Source of the DNA: Chitinophaga pinensis
Lineage (GTDB): Bacteria > Bacteroidota > Bacteroidia > Chitinophagales > Chitinophagaceae
DNA: 64,000 nucleotides
NCBI RefSeq assembly: GCF_007896845.1
Contig: NZ_VOHS01000024.1
Span: 28,427-92,426 of the forward strand
Reading direction: 5' to 3'
The position numbers and the translations under genes were made by a program. Of this stretch, positions 9,098 through 17,238 are shown piece after piece. Position 1 is the stretch's first letter. Each line of letters opens with the position of its first letter. The notes beneath the pieces are model-generated. The model was not told the DNA's origin. It saw nothing but the letters and a program-made list of their open reading frames with translations, and ran no database searches.

Positions 9098-10254
9098 ATG
9101 AAGGCAGCTGTGTTCCACAAAATCGGAGACATAAGTGTAGACACTGTGGAAGATCCACGTATTGAACACCCGGAAGACATCATTGTGAAAGTGACCTCAA
9201 CTGCCATCTGTGGCTCGGACCTGCATATTTATGACGGGTTCTTTCCTCAGCTGAAAGACCAGGTGATGGGACATGAATTCATGGGAATTATAGAAGATGC
9301 CGGCTCAGGTGTCAGCAAACTGAAAAGAGGTGATCGTGTGGTTGTTCCATTCCCCATCGCCTGTGGTCATTGCTATTTCTGTGATCATCAGTTACCTGTC
9401 CATTGCGAGAATAGTAACAAAGAGCATTATGGTCCACAAGGTGACATGACCTCCGGCAAAGGTGGCGGACTGTTTGGTTATACAGACCTTTACGGTGCGT
9501 ATGCCGGTGGACAGGCAGAATATGCACGTGTGCCGTTTGCGAATTTTGGTCCGCGGGTAGTTCCGGACAATCTCACAGACGAACAGGCACTTTTCCTTAC
9601 AGACATCTTCCCTACTGGTTGGTCAGCCATTGACTGGGCGCAGTTAAAAGGAGGCGAAACCGTCGCTATTTTTGGTGCAGGTCCCGTTGGATTGATGGCA
9701 CAGAAAGCCGCCTGGATACAGGGAGCCGGTCGTGTGATTGCGATTGACCCCGTACAGTACAGACTGGACATGGCCAAAAATACCAATGGCGTTGAAATCA
9801 TTAACTCTTCTGAATCAGATCCTATTCAGGCGATATACGATCTCACACAAGGACGGGGTGCCGATGTGTGTGTGGATGCGGTAGGGATGGAAGCAGACAG
9901 AAGCTTCCTTGAAAAGTAAAAGCAGTGATCAATGTTGAAAAAGGCACTCCTAAAGTGCTTGAGAACTGTTTCAAGGCAGTACGGCGGGGTGGCACAGTAA
10001 CCGTAGTGGGTGTCTATGGCAGTCCATACGATAACTTCCCTGTGCATCGCATTTTTGATAAGGGGATCACGATTAAAACTGGCCAGGCGCCTGTGCAAAA
10101 GTACATTGATCATCTGATGGAACTGGTATCTTCAGGACGCGTGACGCTGAATGATATTATCACACATAAACTGCCACTATCGGCTGCAAGTAATGCTTAT
10201 GATATTTTCAAAAAGAAAGAAGATGGTTGTGTGAAGGTTGTATTAAACCCGTAA
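9098..10254 (+). pseudogene. Zinc-dependent medium-chain alcohol/formaldehyde-type dehydrogenase, frameshifted
   Basis: NAD(P)-dependent oxidoreductase of the zinc MDR family, close in style to formaldehyde-dehydrogenase-like proteins. It has CGSDLHIYDG and GHEFMGIIEDAGSGV at the catalytic zinc, a structural zinc loop around CGHCYFCDHQLPVHC, and the cofactor fold VAIFGAGPVGLMAQKAA followed by an acidic residue in AIDP. The frame stops at 9919 right after ADRSFLEK. The downstream frame gives VINVEKGTPKVLENCFKAVR to the normal end at 10254. One more A in the AAAA at 9912-9915 restores a protein of about 386 residues, the normal length. A strong terminator follows. The break is probably a sequencing artefact. 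Confidence 0.86.
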
Positions 10255-10260
10255 TCAGAG

Positions 10261-10292
10261 CAAAGGCGTCCGCCATTGGCGCGACGCCTTTG
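10261..10292 (+). terminator. Hairpin terminator after the alcohol dehydrogenase
   Basis: CAAAGGCGTC pairs perfectly with GACGCCTTTG, with an inner CGCC/GGCG pairing around an ATT loop and one bulged base. It begins seven bases after the dehydrogenase stop codon. There is no long T tail, so termination strength is uncertain. Confidence 0.65.
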
Positions 10293-10497
10293 TATAATAC
10301 AAGCTGCATCAGCATCACTTTTCCTCTTATATTCCGGTAATGTAGTTAGTGCAGTAGCACATCCGTCCTCGCATAGCCGTCTGAAATTTCCCGTCCATAA
10401 TGTCTGTTCCTGTCGGTAAACAAGTTCTATACCATGCTGTCATTACCCGTCGGGCATATTAATTGATCTTTTCCTGTTGAACAAAACTCCAAAAGAC

Positions 10498-12039
10498 ATG
10501 ATACAAAGAGACGGCGCACAAACCAGTTTATGGCAGGGTAATGTAGCTCCTTACATTACGACCAGCAGAGCCGAAAGGAAAACCGTATACGACGTGGTAA
10601 TCGTAGGTGGCGGTATTACCGGCCTGACAACAGGCCTGCTATTACAGGAAGCAGGAAAACAATGCCTCATTGCTGAAGCAAATGATCTGGGGTTCGGCAC
10701 CACAGGGGGTACTACAGCCCACCTGAACACTCTGCTGGATACTCCATACTATGTAATTGCAAAGAATTTTGGGGAGGACAATGCAAGACATGTTGCCCAC
10801 GCTACTGCAGAGGCCCTCAATCTGATAAGGAATAATGTGAACAGGTTCAACATAGATTGCGGATTCAGCGAAGCCGATGCTTATCTTTTTGCACAGGATG
10901 CTGATCAGGAAAAAGAGCTGGAAAAGATAAGACAGACCTCTGCCGATGCGGGACTGCAAATTGACTATAAACCGGCTATTCCGGTGAATGTTCCTTTCAC
11001 CAAAGCCCTACGCGCTATGGGACAGGCAAAATTTAATCCTCTGGAATATATACACGGCCTTGCAAAGGCATTTGAAGCCGCGGGCGGTACAATATTGCAG
11101 CAATGCCGTGTCATCAATGTAACGGAAGATGATACAATGAAGGTCGCTACTACTGCCGGTGTGTTCAACGCGGTAGATGTTGTATATGCGACACACATTC
11201 CACCCGGTATCAATTTATTACACCTGCGCTGTTCACCTTACAGAAGTTACGCAATGGCAGTTACACTGGAAGACGATAATTATCCGGAAGACCTTAGTTA
11301 TGACATGTACGATCCCTATCACTATTATCGCACACAGGTGGTGAAAGGGCAACCTTATCTGATCGTTGGCGGAGAGGACCACAAAACAGGAACTGAAGAA
11401 AATACTGAGAAATGTTTCCGCGCACTGGAGGCCCATGTCAGGAAACATTTTAAAGTGAAAGAAGTTGCTTATAAATGGTCCTCACAATATTTTGAACCTG
11501 CAGACGGTCTGCCCTACATCGGTTATCTGCCGGGGCATGAAGACCATGTATATGTCGCGTCAGGATATGGTGGTAATGGTATGACATTCGGTACGGTGGC
11601 GGCACAATTACTGAAATGCATTATCCTGAAAGAAAATGCGACATTAGAAAAGCTGTTCGACCCTAACAGGATCAAACCAGTAGCAGGCTTTACTAATTTC
11701 GTTACGCACAATACAGAAGTCGTCAAAGAAATGTTCGGTAAACTGTTTTCTGCAGATGAACTCAAACAGCTGGGCGATCTGGCGCCAGGTGAAGGAAGGC
11801 TGGTCAGCTATCATGATAAAAAAGTGGCTTTATATAGAGACGACGCCGGCAAATTCTATGCGCTCAATCCTACCTGCACGCATATGGGTTGCGATGTAAA
11901 ATGGAACCAGACAGAAAGATCATGGGATTGCCCCTGTCATGGTGCACGATATAATTACGATGGCAAAGTCATCACCGGTCCTGCGGATGCAGATCTGGAA
12001 GCCCTTGTTTTATCTTCAGAAAATGCAAAAGTAGTATGA
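10498..12039 (+). CDS. FAD-dependent oxidoreductase (DAO type) fused to a Rieske [2Fe-2S] domain
   Basis: Two-domain redox protein, similar in layout to Bacillus YhfW. The N-terminal D-amino-acid-oxidase-like domain has the FAD signature DVVIVGGGITGLTTGLLLQE and a C-terminal FAD loop GLPYIGYLPGHEDHVYVASG followed by GYGGNGMTFG. The last 100 residues form a Rieske domain, with cluster ligands in CTHMGC (near residue 459) and CPCHGA (near residue 478). The frame is open back to a TTG at 10477, but the ATG at 10498 is the better start. Substrate unknown; electrons could pass between flavin and cluster within one chain. Its last codon overlaps the next gene by four bases (ATGA), so the two are translationally coupled. 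Confidence 0.88.
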   Translation: MIQRDGAQTSLWQGNVAPYITTSRAERKTVYDVVIVGGGITGLTTGLLLQEAGKQCLIAEANDLGFGTTGGTTAHLNTLLDTPYYVIAKNFGEDNARHVAHATAEALNLIRNNVNRFNIDCGFSEADAYLFAQDADQEKELEKIRQTSADAGLQIDYKPAIPVNVPFTKALRAMGQAKFNPLEYIHGLAKAFEAAGGTILQQCRVINVTEDDTMKVATTAGVFNAVDVVYATHIPPGINLLHLRCSPYRSYAMAVTLEDDNYPEDLSYDMYDPYHYYRTQVVKGQPYLIVGGEDHKTGTEENTEKCFRALEAHVRKHFKVKEVAYKWSSQYFEPADGLPYIGYLPGHEDHVYVASGYGGNGMTFGTVAAQLLKCIILKENATLEKLFDPNRIKPVAGFTNFVTHNTEVVKEMFGKLFSADELKQLGDLAPGEGRLVSYHDKKVALYRDDAGKFYALNPTCTHMGCDVKWNQTERSWDCPCHGARYNYDGKVITGPADADLEALVLSSENAKVV

Positions 12040-12542
12040 TCGATTCAGGAGGTTACGATATAGACATCATCAATAATATATCCGCTATTCTTCAGCAAAG
12101 AGAGGAGACACTGGCAGTGGCAGAGAGCGTAACAGCCGGTCAGCTGCAGGTGGCCTTCTCTCTTGCGGATGGCGCTACGCAGATATTACAAGGCGGTATT
12201 ACTGTCTATAATATAGGGCAAAAAGCGCGGCACCTGAAGATTGATCCGGTGCATGCCGGTAATACAAATTGCGTATCTCAAAAAGTAGCAGATCAGATGG
12301 CGGCAGCAGTGTTGCAATTGTTCTCTGCTGACTGGGGTATCTCCATCACCGGTTATGCTTCTCCTGTGCCTGAAGAGAATATCTATGAGCTGTTTGCCCA
12401 TTATGCGATCTATCACCTTCAAAACTGCATTAAATGCGGACGCATCACAGCTCCTCCCGGCAGCGTAATGAGTGTAAGAACACATTTCACTAATACCGTA
12501 TTGCAAAAATTTCATGAGGCCTGCAAACAGATCCACATCTGA
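12036..12542 (+). CDS. CinA C-terminal domain protein (nicotinamide-nucleotide amidohydrolase type)
   Basis: Stand-alone CinA-C domain of 168 residues. Members of this family deamidate nicotinamide mononucleotide in NAD recycling. The motif LAVAESVTAGQLQVAFSLAD matches the AES-T-G block that holds the catalytic serine, GGITVYNIGQKARHLKIDP matches the GG-Y-K block, and GISITGYASP matches the G-TG-A-P block. The C-terminal third is less conserved, so activity is not certain. The start overlaps the upstream Rieske fusion stop, as in an operon. No competence-linked N-terminal MoCF domain is present. Confidence 0.8.
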   Translation: MIDSGGYDIDIINNISAILQQREETLAVAESVTAGQLQVAFSLADGATQILQGGITVYNIGQKARHLKIDPVHAGNTNCVSQKVADQMAAAVLQLFSADWGISITGYASPVPEENIYELFAHYAIYHLQNCIKCGRITAPPGSVMSVRTHFTNTVLQKFHEACKQIHI

Positions 12543-12589
12543 ATCATGGCATGGAATAATCTTTGTCGCATTATTCATAAACATGTATT

Positions 12590-12814
12590 ATGAAGCAGAC
12601 ATCTATTGATAAAGAAATCGTACATACAGATTATACCGGTGAAGGTATTCCTGAATCTGTAAAGAACTTTCGTCCTTCTATTTACAGGGACGGCGAAATG
12701 TATCATTGTATACTCGGTACAGATAAAGACACCGGGATATTTGGCAGCGGCAAATCTGCAGAGGAAGCCATGATTGAGTGGGATAAGTCTTATCAGGAAA
12801 AGAAGCGTAAATAA
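12590..12814 (+). CDS. Small hypothetical protein (74 residues)
   Basis: I do not recognise the family. The protein is soluble and mixed-charge, with no signal peptide or membrane span. It has a central YRDGEMYHCILGTDKDTG segment and a lysine-rich tail. The spacing of beta-like strands followed by a terminal helix (SAEEAMIEWDKSYQEKK) resembles small HicB-like or UPF0150-type domains, but that is only an impression. It follows the CinA-C gene by 47 bases and ends just before a hairpin terminator, so it may be the last gene of that transcript. Confidence 0.6.
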   Translation: MKQTSIDKEIVHTDYTGEGIPESVKNFRPSIYRDGEMYHCILGTDKDTGIFGSGKSAEEAMIEWDKSYQEKKRK

Positions 12815-12824
12815 CCATTAAAAA

Positions 12825-12850
12825 GGCCATCCCGTATAAACGGGATGACC
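12825..12850 (+). terminator. Hairpin terminator between convergent genes
   Basis: GGCCATCCCG and CGGGATGACC pair with one mismatch around a TATAAA loop, preceded by an A run and followed by ACATTTTATTC. It can serve the small plus-strand gene and the acidic protein gene on the other strand. Confidence 0.6.
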
Positions 12851-12881
12851 ACATTTTATTCACTAATTATTGAGATTTCTC

Positions 12882-13418
12882 TCAGGGTGTACCTTCTGTC
12901 ATATTATCATTGTTCACACCTCCCCTGCTATAGGCATTATTCTCCTCATCTTCGGCACCAATGTCCTCATTAGTATCATCCAATTCTGCGCCAGGAATAT
13001 CCAGATCCTTACCCGATGTTTCCTCTCCAAAGCTACCTTCATTCAATGGCTCACCGTCTTCATCCATATCATCCAGCGCCGCCCTTCTCAGGTTTTCTGC
13101 ATCTTCTTCACCCGGCGTTACATTAGCACTGGTGTCGAGGTCGCGGCGCTCTTCTTCCGTTACATCCACATCATTATCGAGCTCATCCTCTTCTTCATCA
13201 TCCAGAATCCCCTTACCTTCCTCATCATCAGAAGAAATCGTTGTGTCTGCCAATTCTCCCAATGGAGGTACATGAATATGCTCTTGTCCGGGGATATCAG
13301 ACACATCAGGCAATTCCATTTCTATGTCCTCCCCTTGCATTTTCTTTTCATCCTGCGGACTATCCTGCAGGTCCTGATATTCGTCGCTGCTTTTTACGCG
13401 TGAGAATGCTTTTTCCAT
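12882..13418 (-). CDS. Highly acidic, intrinsically disordered protein
   Basis: A 178-residue protein dominated by Asp and Glu, with runs such as GILDDEEEDELDNDVDV and TEEERRDLDT. It has no signal peptide, no membrane span and almost no large hydrophobic residues in the C-terminal two thirds. Composition alone predicts a disordered polyanion. Possible roles include cation buffering or binding a basic partner. No family is recognised. It lies 12 bases downstream of a 37-residue membrane peptide with a basic tail, which suggests the two are made together. The frame is long and ends cleanly at a terminator, so I consider it a real gene despite low complexity. Confidence 0.7.
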   Translation of the reverse strand: MEKAFSRVKSSDEYQDLQDSPQDEKKMQGEDIEMELPDVSDIPGQEHIHVPPLGELADTTISSDDEEGKGILDDEEEDELDNDVDVTEEERRDLDTSANVTPGEEDAENLRRAALDDMDEDGEPLNEGSFGEETSGKDLDIPGAELDDTNEDIGAEDEENNAYSRGGVNNDNMTEGTP

Positions 13419-13430
13419 ATAAATTTTTTT

Positions 13431-13544
13431 TTAGTTTCTGTTTCCCTGATCTCTGGTCTTCTTACCAGCCTGAAGTACCAGGTATATTACGACGCCTACA
13501 ATTACGACAGCAAGTGCTATTAATGGTACCAGCATAACGATCAT
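13431..13544 (-). CDS. 37-residue single-pass membrane peptide
   Basis: A short frame from an ATG at 13544 to TAA at 13431. Residues 2-25 are one uninterrupted hydrophobic helix (LVPLIALAVVIVGVVIYLVL), followed by a basic polar tail containing GKKTRDQGNRN. The positive tail predicts N-out/C-in topology. It is 12 bases upstream of the acidic protein gene on the same strand. The length and clean helix-plus-basic-tail design support a real microprotein, although there is no homology evidence here. Confidence 0.55.
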   Translation of the reverse strand: MIVMLVPLIALAVVIVGVVIYLVLQAGKKTRDQGNRN

Positions 13545-13809
13545 TTATACAAATAGTATTACAAATAATTTGCCATGCCGGAAATACGATTATCCCATGA
13601 ATAGAGGAACCTACTACTTTTTGGGTATGAGCGCAGATGTAAAATATCAACTGTGATAATTAATTTTGCGTCGTCTTAGAAAAAACGACAACCCGGATCT
13701 GCCTACAGCAAAGGTTTTAGCGACAAAAGACGACTATTTTATCCCGAACCAGATTTTAGAAAAACACCGCAACATTTTGGCTCGTCAGCAATGACGGGAA
13801 GGAGTATCA

Positions 13810-15198
13810 ATGAAACTTACACCCACTACACAGTTAACAGAAGAACAGGTGAACACAGGCATGAATCTGGTCACCAAAGATGGATTGGCAGTAGAAACAA
13901 TGGTCGTACTGACCGGAGGTACATTCCTTACTGCACTCGCCTTAAAACTCGGCGCTTCCAATTTTCAGATAGGATTGCTGGCAGCATTACCAACGTTTAC
14001 CAATATCTTTCAGCTATTTGCCATATGGCTGGCGCAACGTTATAACAACCGGCGTGTGATTACGGTTGCCTGTACCGCCTTTGCCAGGTTCCCGCTGATC
14101 GTGATTGGCCTGATGCCATTTGTATTCACAACAGGGACAACGATACATACATTAATCTCGCTGCTTTTCTTTCACTACTTGTTTGGCTCTCTGGCCGGAG
14201 CTACATGGAATTCGTGGATGAAAGACCTCTTACCGGGAGAAAAACTGGGGAGTTTTTATGCACAGCGAACACGGCTGACGCAAATATTGAATGTAACGCT
14301 GAGTCTGACAGTATCCCTATTGATCGACTTTGTAAAAACGCGCTTTCCTGAGTATGAAACTGCGGCATTAACCGCCTTGTTTCTTGCAGGCAGTGTGGCT
14401 GGTTTATCCAGTTTGTGGCTACTGATCCGCACGCCGGAACCACTGGCAACAGTACAGCCTGATAATCTTATTCAGCAATATGTATTACCACTGAAAGACC
14501 AAAATTTCAAACGCCTGTTGTTCTTCAATGGCAGCTGGATCTTTGCAGTAAATCTGGCAACTCCTTTTCTCACAGTTTATATGTTGAAGACAATGGGGCT
14601 TTCTGTATTCATGGTGACAGTGATGGCCATCGTGGGTCAGTTAAGTGGTATTATGTTCGTACGAATCTGGGGACGTTATTCAGACAAATACAGCAACAAA
14701 ACAGTGATCCTGATCTGTGCTTCTTTGTATGTCGCAGCTATGCTGGCATGGGCATTTACAGCAGTCTCTGCTTCTGTTCATTTTACGATTGCATTATTGA
14801 CGCTGATCAACATATTGACGGGAATAGCTAACTCAGGTATTAATCTTTCGTTGAATAATCTTGGGATTAAGCTGGCACCTTCCGGTCACGCGATGGTATA
14901 TCTGTCTGCTAAAAATATGATGATCGCATTATGTTCGGCTGCTGCTCCCTTGTTGGGTGGTATACTGGCCGATTTTTTCGCACATCATCAACAGGTATGG
15001 GCAGCCATATGGAAGAGTCAATGGAATTTCTTCTTTATCATGAGTGCAGTGCTGGCAGCATTATCTACCCGCCTGCTTAAAAAAGTAGCGGAATCAGGAG
15101 AAGAAAGAAAAGGAATTGTACTGGAAGAAATGCTGCTATCTTTCAAAGCACGGTTGATCAGTGTACCAGCAGTACTATCCAGAAGAAATAAGAAGTAA
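13810..15198 (+). CDS. Major facilitator superfamily transporter
   Basis: A 462-residue integral membrane protein with about 12 hydrophobic helices in two halves split by a cytoplasmic loop near residues 205-230. ASNFQIGLLAALPTFTNIFQ and WLAQRYNNRRVI form the first half's helix 2-3 loop; the second half has WGRYSDKYSNKTVIL at the equivalent place. A polar 30-residue N-terminus precedes the first helix, and a charged C-terminal tail follows the last. Substrate cannot be told from sequence. It stands alone, with an upstream non-coding gap of 265 bases and a hairpin terminator after it. Confidence 0.83.
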   Translation: MKLTPTTQLTEEQVNTGMNLVTKDGLAVETMVVLTGGTFLTALALKLGASNFQIGLLAALPTFTNIFQLFAIWLAQRYNNRRVITVACTAFARFPLIVIGLMPFVFTTGTTIHTLISLLFFHYLFGSLAGATWNSWMKDLLPGEKLGSFYAQRTRLTQILNVTLSLTVSLLIDFVKTRFPEYETAALTALFLAGSVAGLSSLWLLIRTPEPLATVQPDNLIQQYVLPLKDQNFKRLLFFNGSWIFAVNLATPFLTVYMLKTMGLSVFMVTVMAIVGQLSGIMFVRIWGRYSDKYSNKTVILICASLYVAAMLAWAFTAVSASVHFTIALLTLINILTGIANSGINLSLNNLGIKLAPSGHAMVYLSAKNMMIALCSAAAPLLGGILADFFAHHQQVWAAIWKSQWNFFFIMSAVLAALSTRLLKKVAESGEERKGIVLEEMLLSFKARLISVPAVLSRRNKK

Positions 15199-15207
15199 AA
15201 ATCTGTG

Positions 15208-15239
15208 CAGGTCTGAGATCCCGAAAGGTATCAGACCTG
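15208..15239. terminator. Bidirectional hairpin terminator
   Basis: CAGGTCTGA and TCAGACCTG form a nine-pair stem around a loop containing CCCGAAAGG. It sits between the convergent MFS gene and receiver gene. The restored stop codon of the receiver gene (15231-15233) lies inside the right arm. Confidence 0.65.
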
Positions 15240-15604
15240 TATCAGCAGCTTCTGTAATTCCCTTACCAGATCATATACAGACGTTGTCTTCTGGATACAA
15301 CGAAAAGCGCCTTTTTCATCGCTTCCTGTCGCAAACCGTAATCAATATAAGTAGAGTACATCACGATGGGAATATGGCGCAGCTGCTGATTCCCTTTCAG
15401 TTCTTCAAGACATAACAAACCATTACGCCCCGGCATATTGTAATCCAGCAGGATCAGGTCGGGTTGGTTTCCCTTTAATAATCTGTAAGCAACGTCGACA
15501 CCTTGCGCCCAATCGCAGACACTATCAGTGCCTGTCATTTCCACGGCTTCATTCAGGATACTAATTTCATCTGCATCGTCATCAATTAATAAGATAGACT
15601 TCAT
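15231..15604 (-). pseudogene. Single-domain response regulator (receiver), frameshifted near its C-terminus
   Basis: CheY-like receiver with no output domain. MKSILLIDDDADEIS holds the acidic pocket, the phospho-accepting Asp is D54 in LILLDYNMPGRNG, and the conserved Thr/Ser is in IPIVMYSTY. As read, the frame turns to unrelated residues after QEAMKK and stops at 15263. Adding one base in the CC/TTTTT run at 15310-15316 gives GAFRCIQKTTSVYDLVRELQ, which restores the conserved Lys (QKT) and the last helix, ending at 15231. An upstream frame from 15649 is open, but the ATG at 15604 begins the domain. No kinase is adjacent. Confidence 0.82.
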
Positions 15605-16032
15605 TACAATTAAATTTAAAGAGGTAAAATAAAATAGGGATGCACCCATTCATTCTCGTATACTTCGGGGATAAACAGTCCTTGTTGAATGAAAGGAAAT
15701 GGATGTGTTTACATCAGAGAGAACCTGTAAAAAAAAGTCGAACGATTAATGGTCTGTATCAACTGATTATCTATATTCAATCTACCGCTATTTTGCCGAA
15801 ACACCAAATAAGATACTCGAATGACGTGGTATATGCAGACTTAGCGTGACATTGATGCAGTAGTATATTGCGTCTTATTTCATATCAGGTTGCGCGTATA
15901 ACCGCGGCATGATTCCTGTAAAATGTCGTATCATTGATGTAGCACTTCAGCATATGTCAGCAATACATTGGTGATATTGATACTGAAATGCAGACATCAG
16001 TTATTATAAACTGAAAATCAGATAGATATAAG
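15605..16032. other. Intergenic region, no feature seen
   Basis: A 428-base AT-rich gap between the divergent receiver and phosphopantetheinyl transferase genes. It should contain two promoters, but no exact TANNTTTG box stands out. No repeat or structured RNA was recognised. Confidence 0.35.
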
Positions 16033-16791
16033 ATGTTGATCCAAAGAGGAAAAATAGCGTTAAACCGGGAAGAAAGTGTCCATCAGGCAGGATTTTGTGT
16101 GCTGCAGGCAGACCTGCAGGAATTAATTTCCAAACTCAACTTATTGCATTCCGAAGAGAGATCGTATTACGATCATCTTACTTTTGACAGAAGAAAACAG
16201 AGTTATCTGTTAGGTCGTCTTTCCGCCAAAAAAGCAATAGGTGCTTTGGCAGTTTATGAGGATCTGGAAAAGATCGCTATTACCTCAGGTATCTTTCAGT
16301 TTCCCGTGGTGCAATATAGCATTACCCGCAATCTGCAGGTTTGTATTACGCATTGCGATAACCTTGGTATTGCCCTTGCTTATCCGGAAGTACATCCTTT
16401 AGGCCTCGATATAGAAAAGACGAATAAAGCGAATGTAGAGGTTATTAAGGGGCAATTAACCACTGATGAACACTCCCTTACCAAAGCCATCTCCTTATCA
16501 GAAGATGCTTCCTGTACGATGATATGGACAATGAAGGAAGGACTATCTAAAATACTCCGCACCGGACTGACCATGGATATGAAAGTCCTTGAAATACAAT
16601 CACTCGTAAAAGAGGGTCCGGACCTCTATACCAGTCAATTTAAACACCTCATTCAATACAAGGCAATCTCCTGCTTATCAGGACCTTATGTCTGCTCGCT
16701 TGTGATTCCGCGTAAAACAACCGTTACATTGGACGAGTTCTGGCAGGCCTTCCGTCATGCCACTGCTGCAACGATAACAAACATACGTTAA
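16033..16791 (+). CDS. 4'-phosphopantetheinyl transferase (Sfp type)
   Basis: Transfers the phosphopantetheine arm of CoA to a serine of acyl or peptidyl carrier proteins. The 252-residue length fits the two-lobed Sfp class. The magnesium/CoA motif appears as HPLGLDIEKTNK near residue 124, and the second motif as MIWTMKEGLSKIL near residue 164 (W-x-KE-x-x-x-K). An RKQSYLLGRLSAKKAI segment near residue 55 matches the R-x-x-G-R-x-x-A/K region that binds the CoA 3'-phosphate. No carrier protein, NRPS or PKS gene is in the window, so the partner must be encoded elsewhere. Confidence 0.85.
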   Translation: MLIQRGKIALNREESVHQAGFCVLQADLQELISKLNLLHSEERSYYDHLTFDRRKQSYLLGRLSAKKAIGALAVYEDLEKIAITSGIFQFPVVQYSITRNLQVCITHCDNLGIALAYPEVHPLGLDIEKTNKANVEVIKGQLTTDEHSLTKAISLSEDASCTMIWTMKEGLSKILRTGLTMDMKVLEIQSLVKEGPDLYTSQFKHLIQYKAISCLSGPYVCSLVIPRKTTVTLDEFWQAFRHATAATITNIR

Positions 16792-16947
16792 TACCGCACA
16801 TAGCCACATACTTTAAAGCACCGCTTATAGCTAATATGATTGCAGTAAATTCCATCTTCATACGCAGTATGTAAAGACCTCCCTGCACAATTAAAGCAAT
16901 CTGATCAGTTACCGGATCAACAGTCATTGTTTTACATCTTCTAAAAC

Positions 16948-16996
16948 TGTAAACCTATATCAGGACTTGCCCCTGGCTGTAAACCTATATCAGGAT
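16948..16996. repeat. Direct repeat of 19 bases with 30-base period
   Basis: CTGTAAACCTATATCAGGA occurs exactly at 16948-16966 and 16978-16996, separated by 11 bases. It lies downstream of the phosphopantetheinyl transferase gene in a gene-free region. Confidence 0.7.
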
Positions 16997-17052
16997 TATA
17001 CCTGCTTCGATCTGGATTTTACTGTGTCAGGAACATTATTCATAGGCTTCCC

Positions 17053-17143
17053 ATAGATAAGCCGTAGATAAGCCGTAGATAACCCGTATCTATAAGAATG
17101 GCTTATATACGGCTTATCTACGGCTTATATACGGGTTATCTAT
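17053..17143. repeat. Two facing arrays of an 11-bp repeat forming a long imperfect palindrome
   Basis: The left arm (17053-17096) contains AGATAAGCCGT at 17055 and 17066 and AGATAACCCGT at 17077, then a degenerate fourth unit. The right arm (17102-17143) has CTTATATACGG, CTTATCTACGG and CTTATATACGG, then a degenerate unit, in the opposite orientation and also with a period of 11. The arms can pair over about 42 bases around a loop of roughly five. It lies between convergent genes, so it could be a transcription barrier, a cruciform or a protein-binding array. No T tail follows directly. Confidence 0.8.
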
Positions 17144-17171
17144 AAATTACCTCCCTTTTCCGGACACGACA

Positions 17172-17211
17172 AAGCCAGTCAACGATCGCTTTTGCGTTCA
17201 TAGACTGGCTT
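17172..17211 (-). terminator. Hairpin terminator downstream of the DAC-domain gene
   Basis: AAGCCAGTC pairs with GACTGGCTT around a 22-base loop. The stem can extend with ACGA/TCGT past a small bulge. The plus-strand side is followed by TTATTTT. It is 28 bases past the stop of the minus-strand gene and probably works in both directions. Confidence 0.5.
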
Positions 17212-17238
17212 CGTTATTTTAAAAAAGTGACTGCTTAA

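Noticed and set aside
9912..9925. Programmed frameshift in the alcohol dehydrogenase gene
   Set aside because: There is no slippery heptamer plus structure, the enzyme family does not use recoding, and the same one-base defect occurs in four unrelated genes, which points to sequence error.
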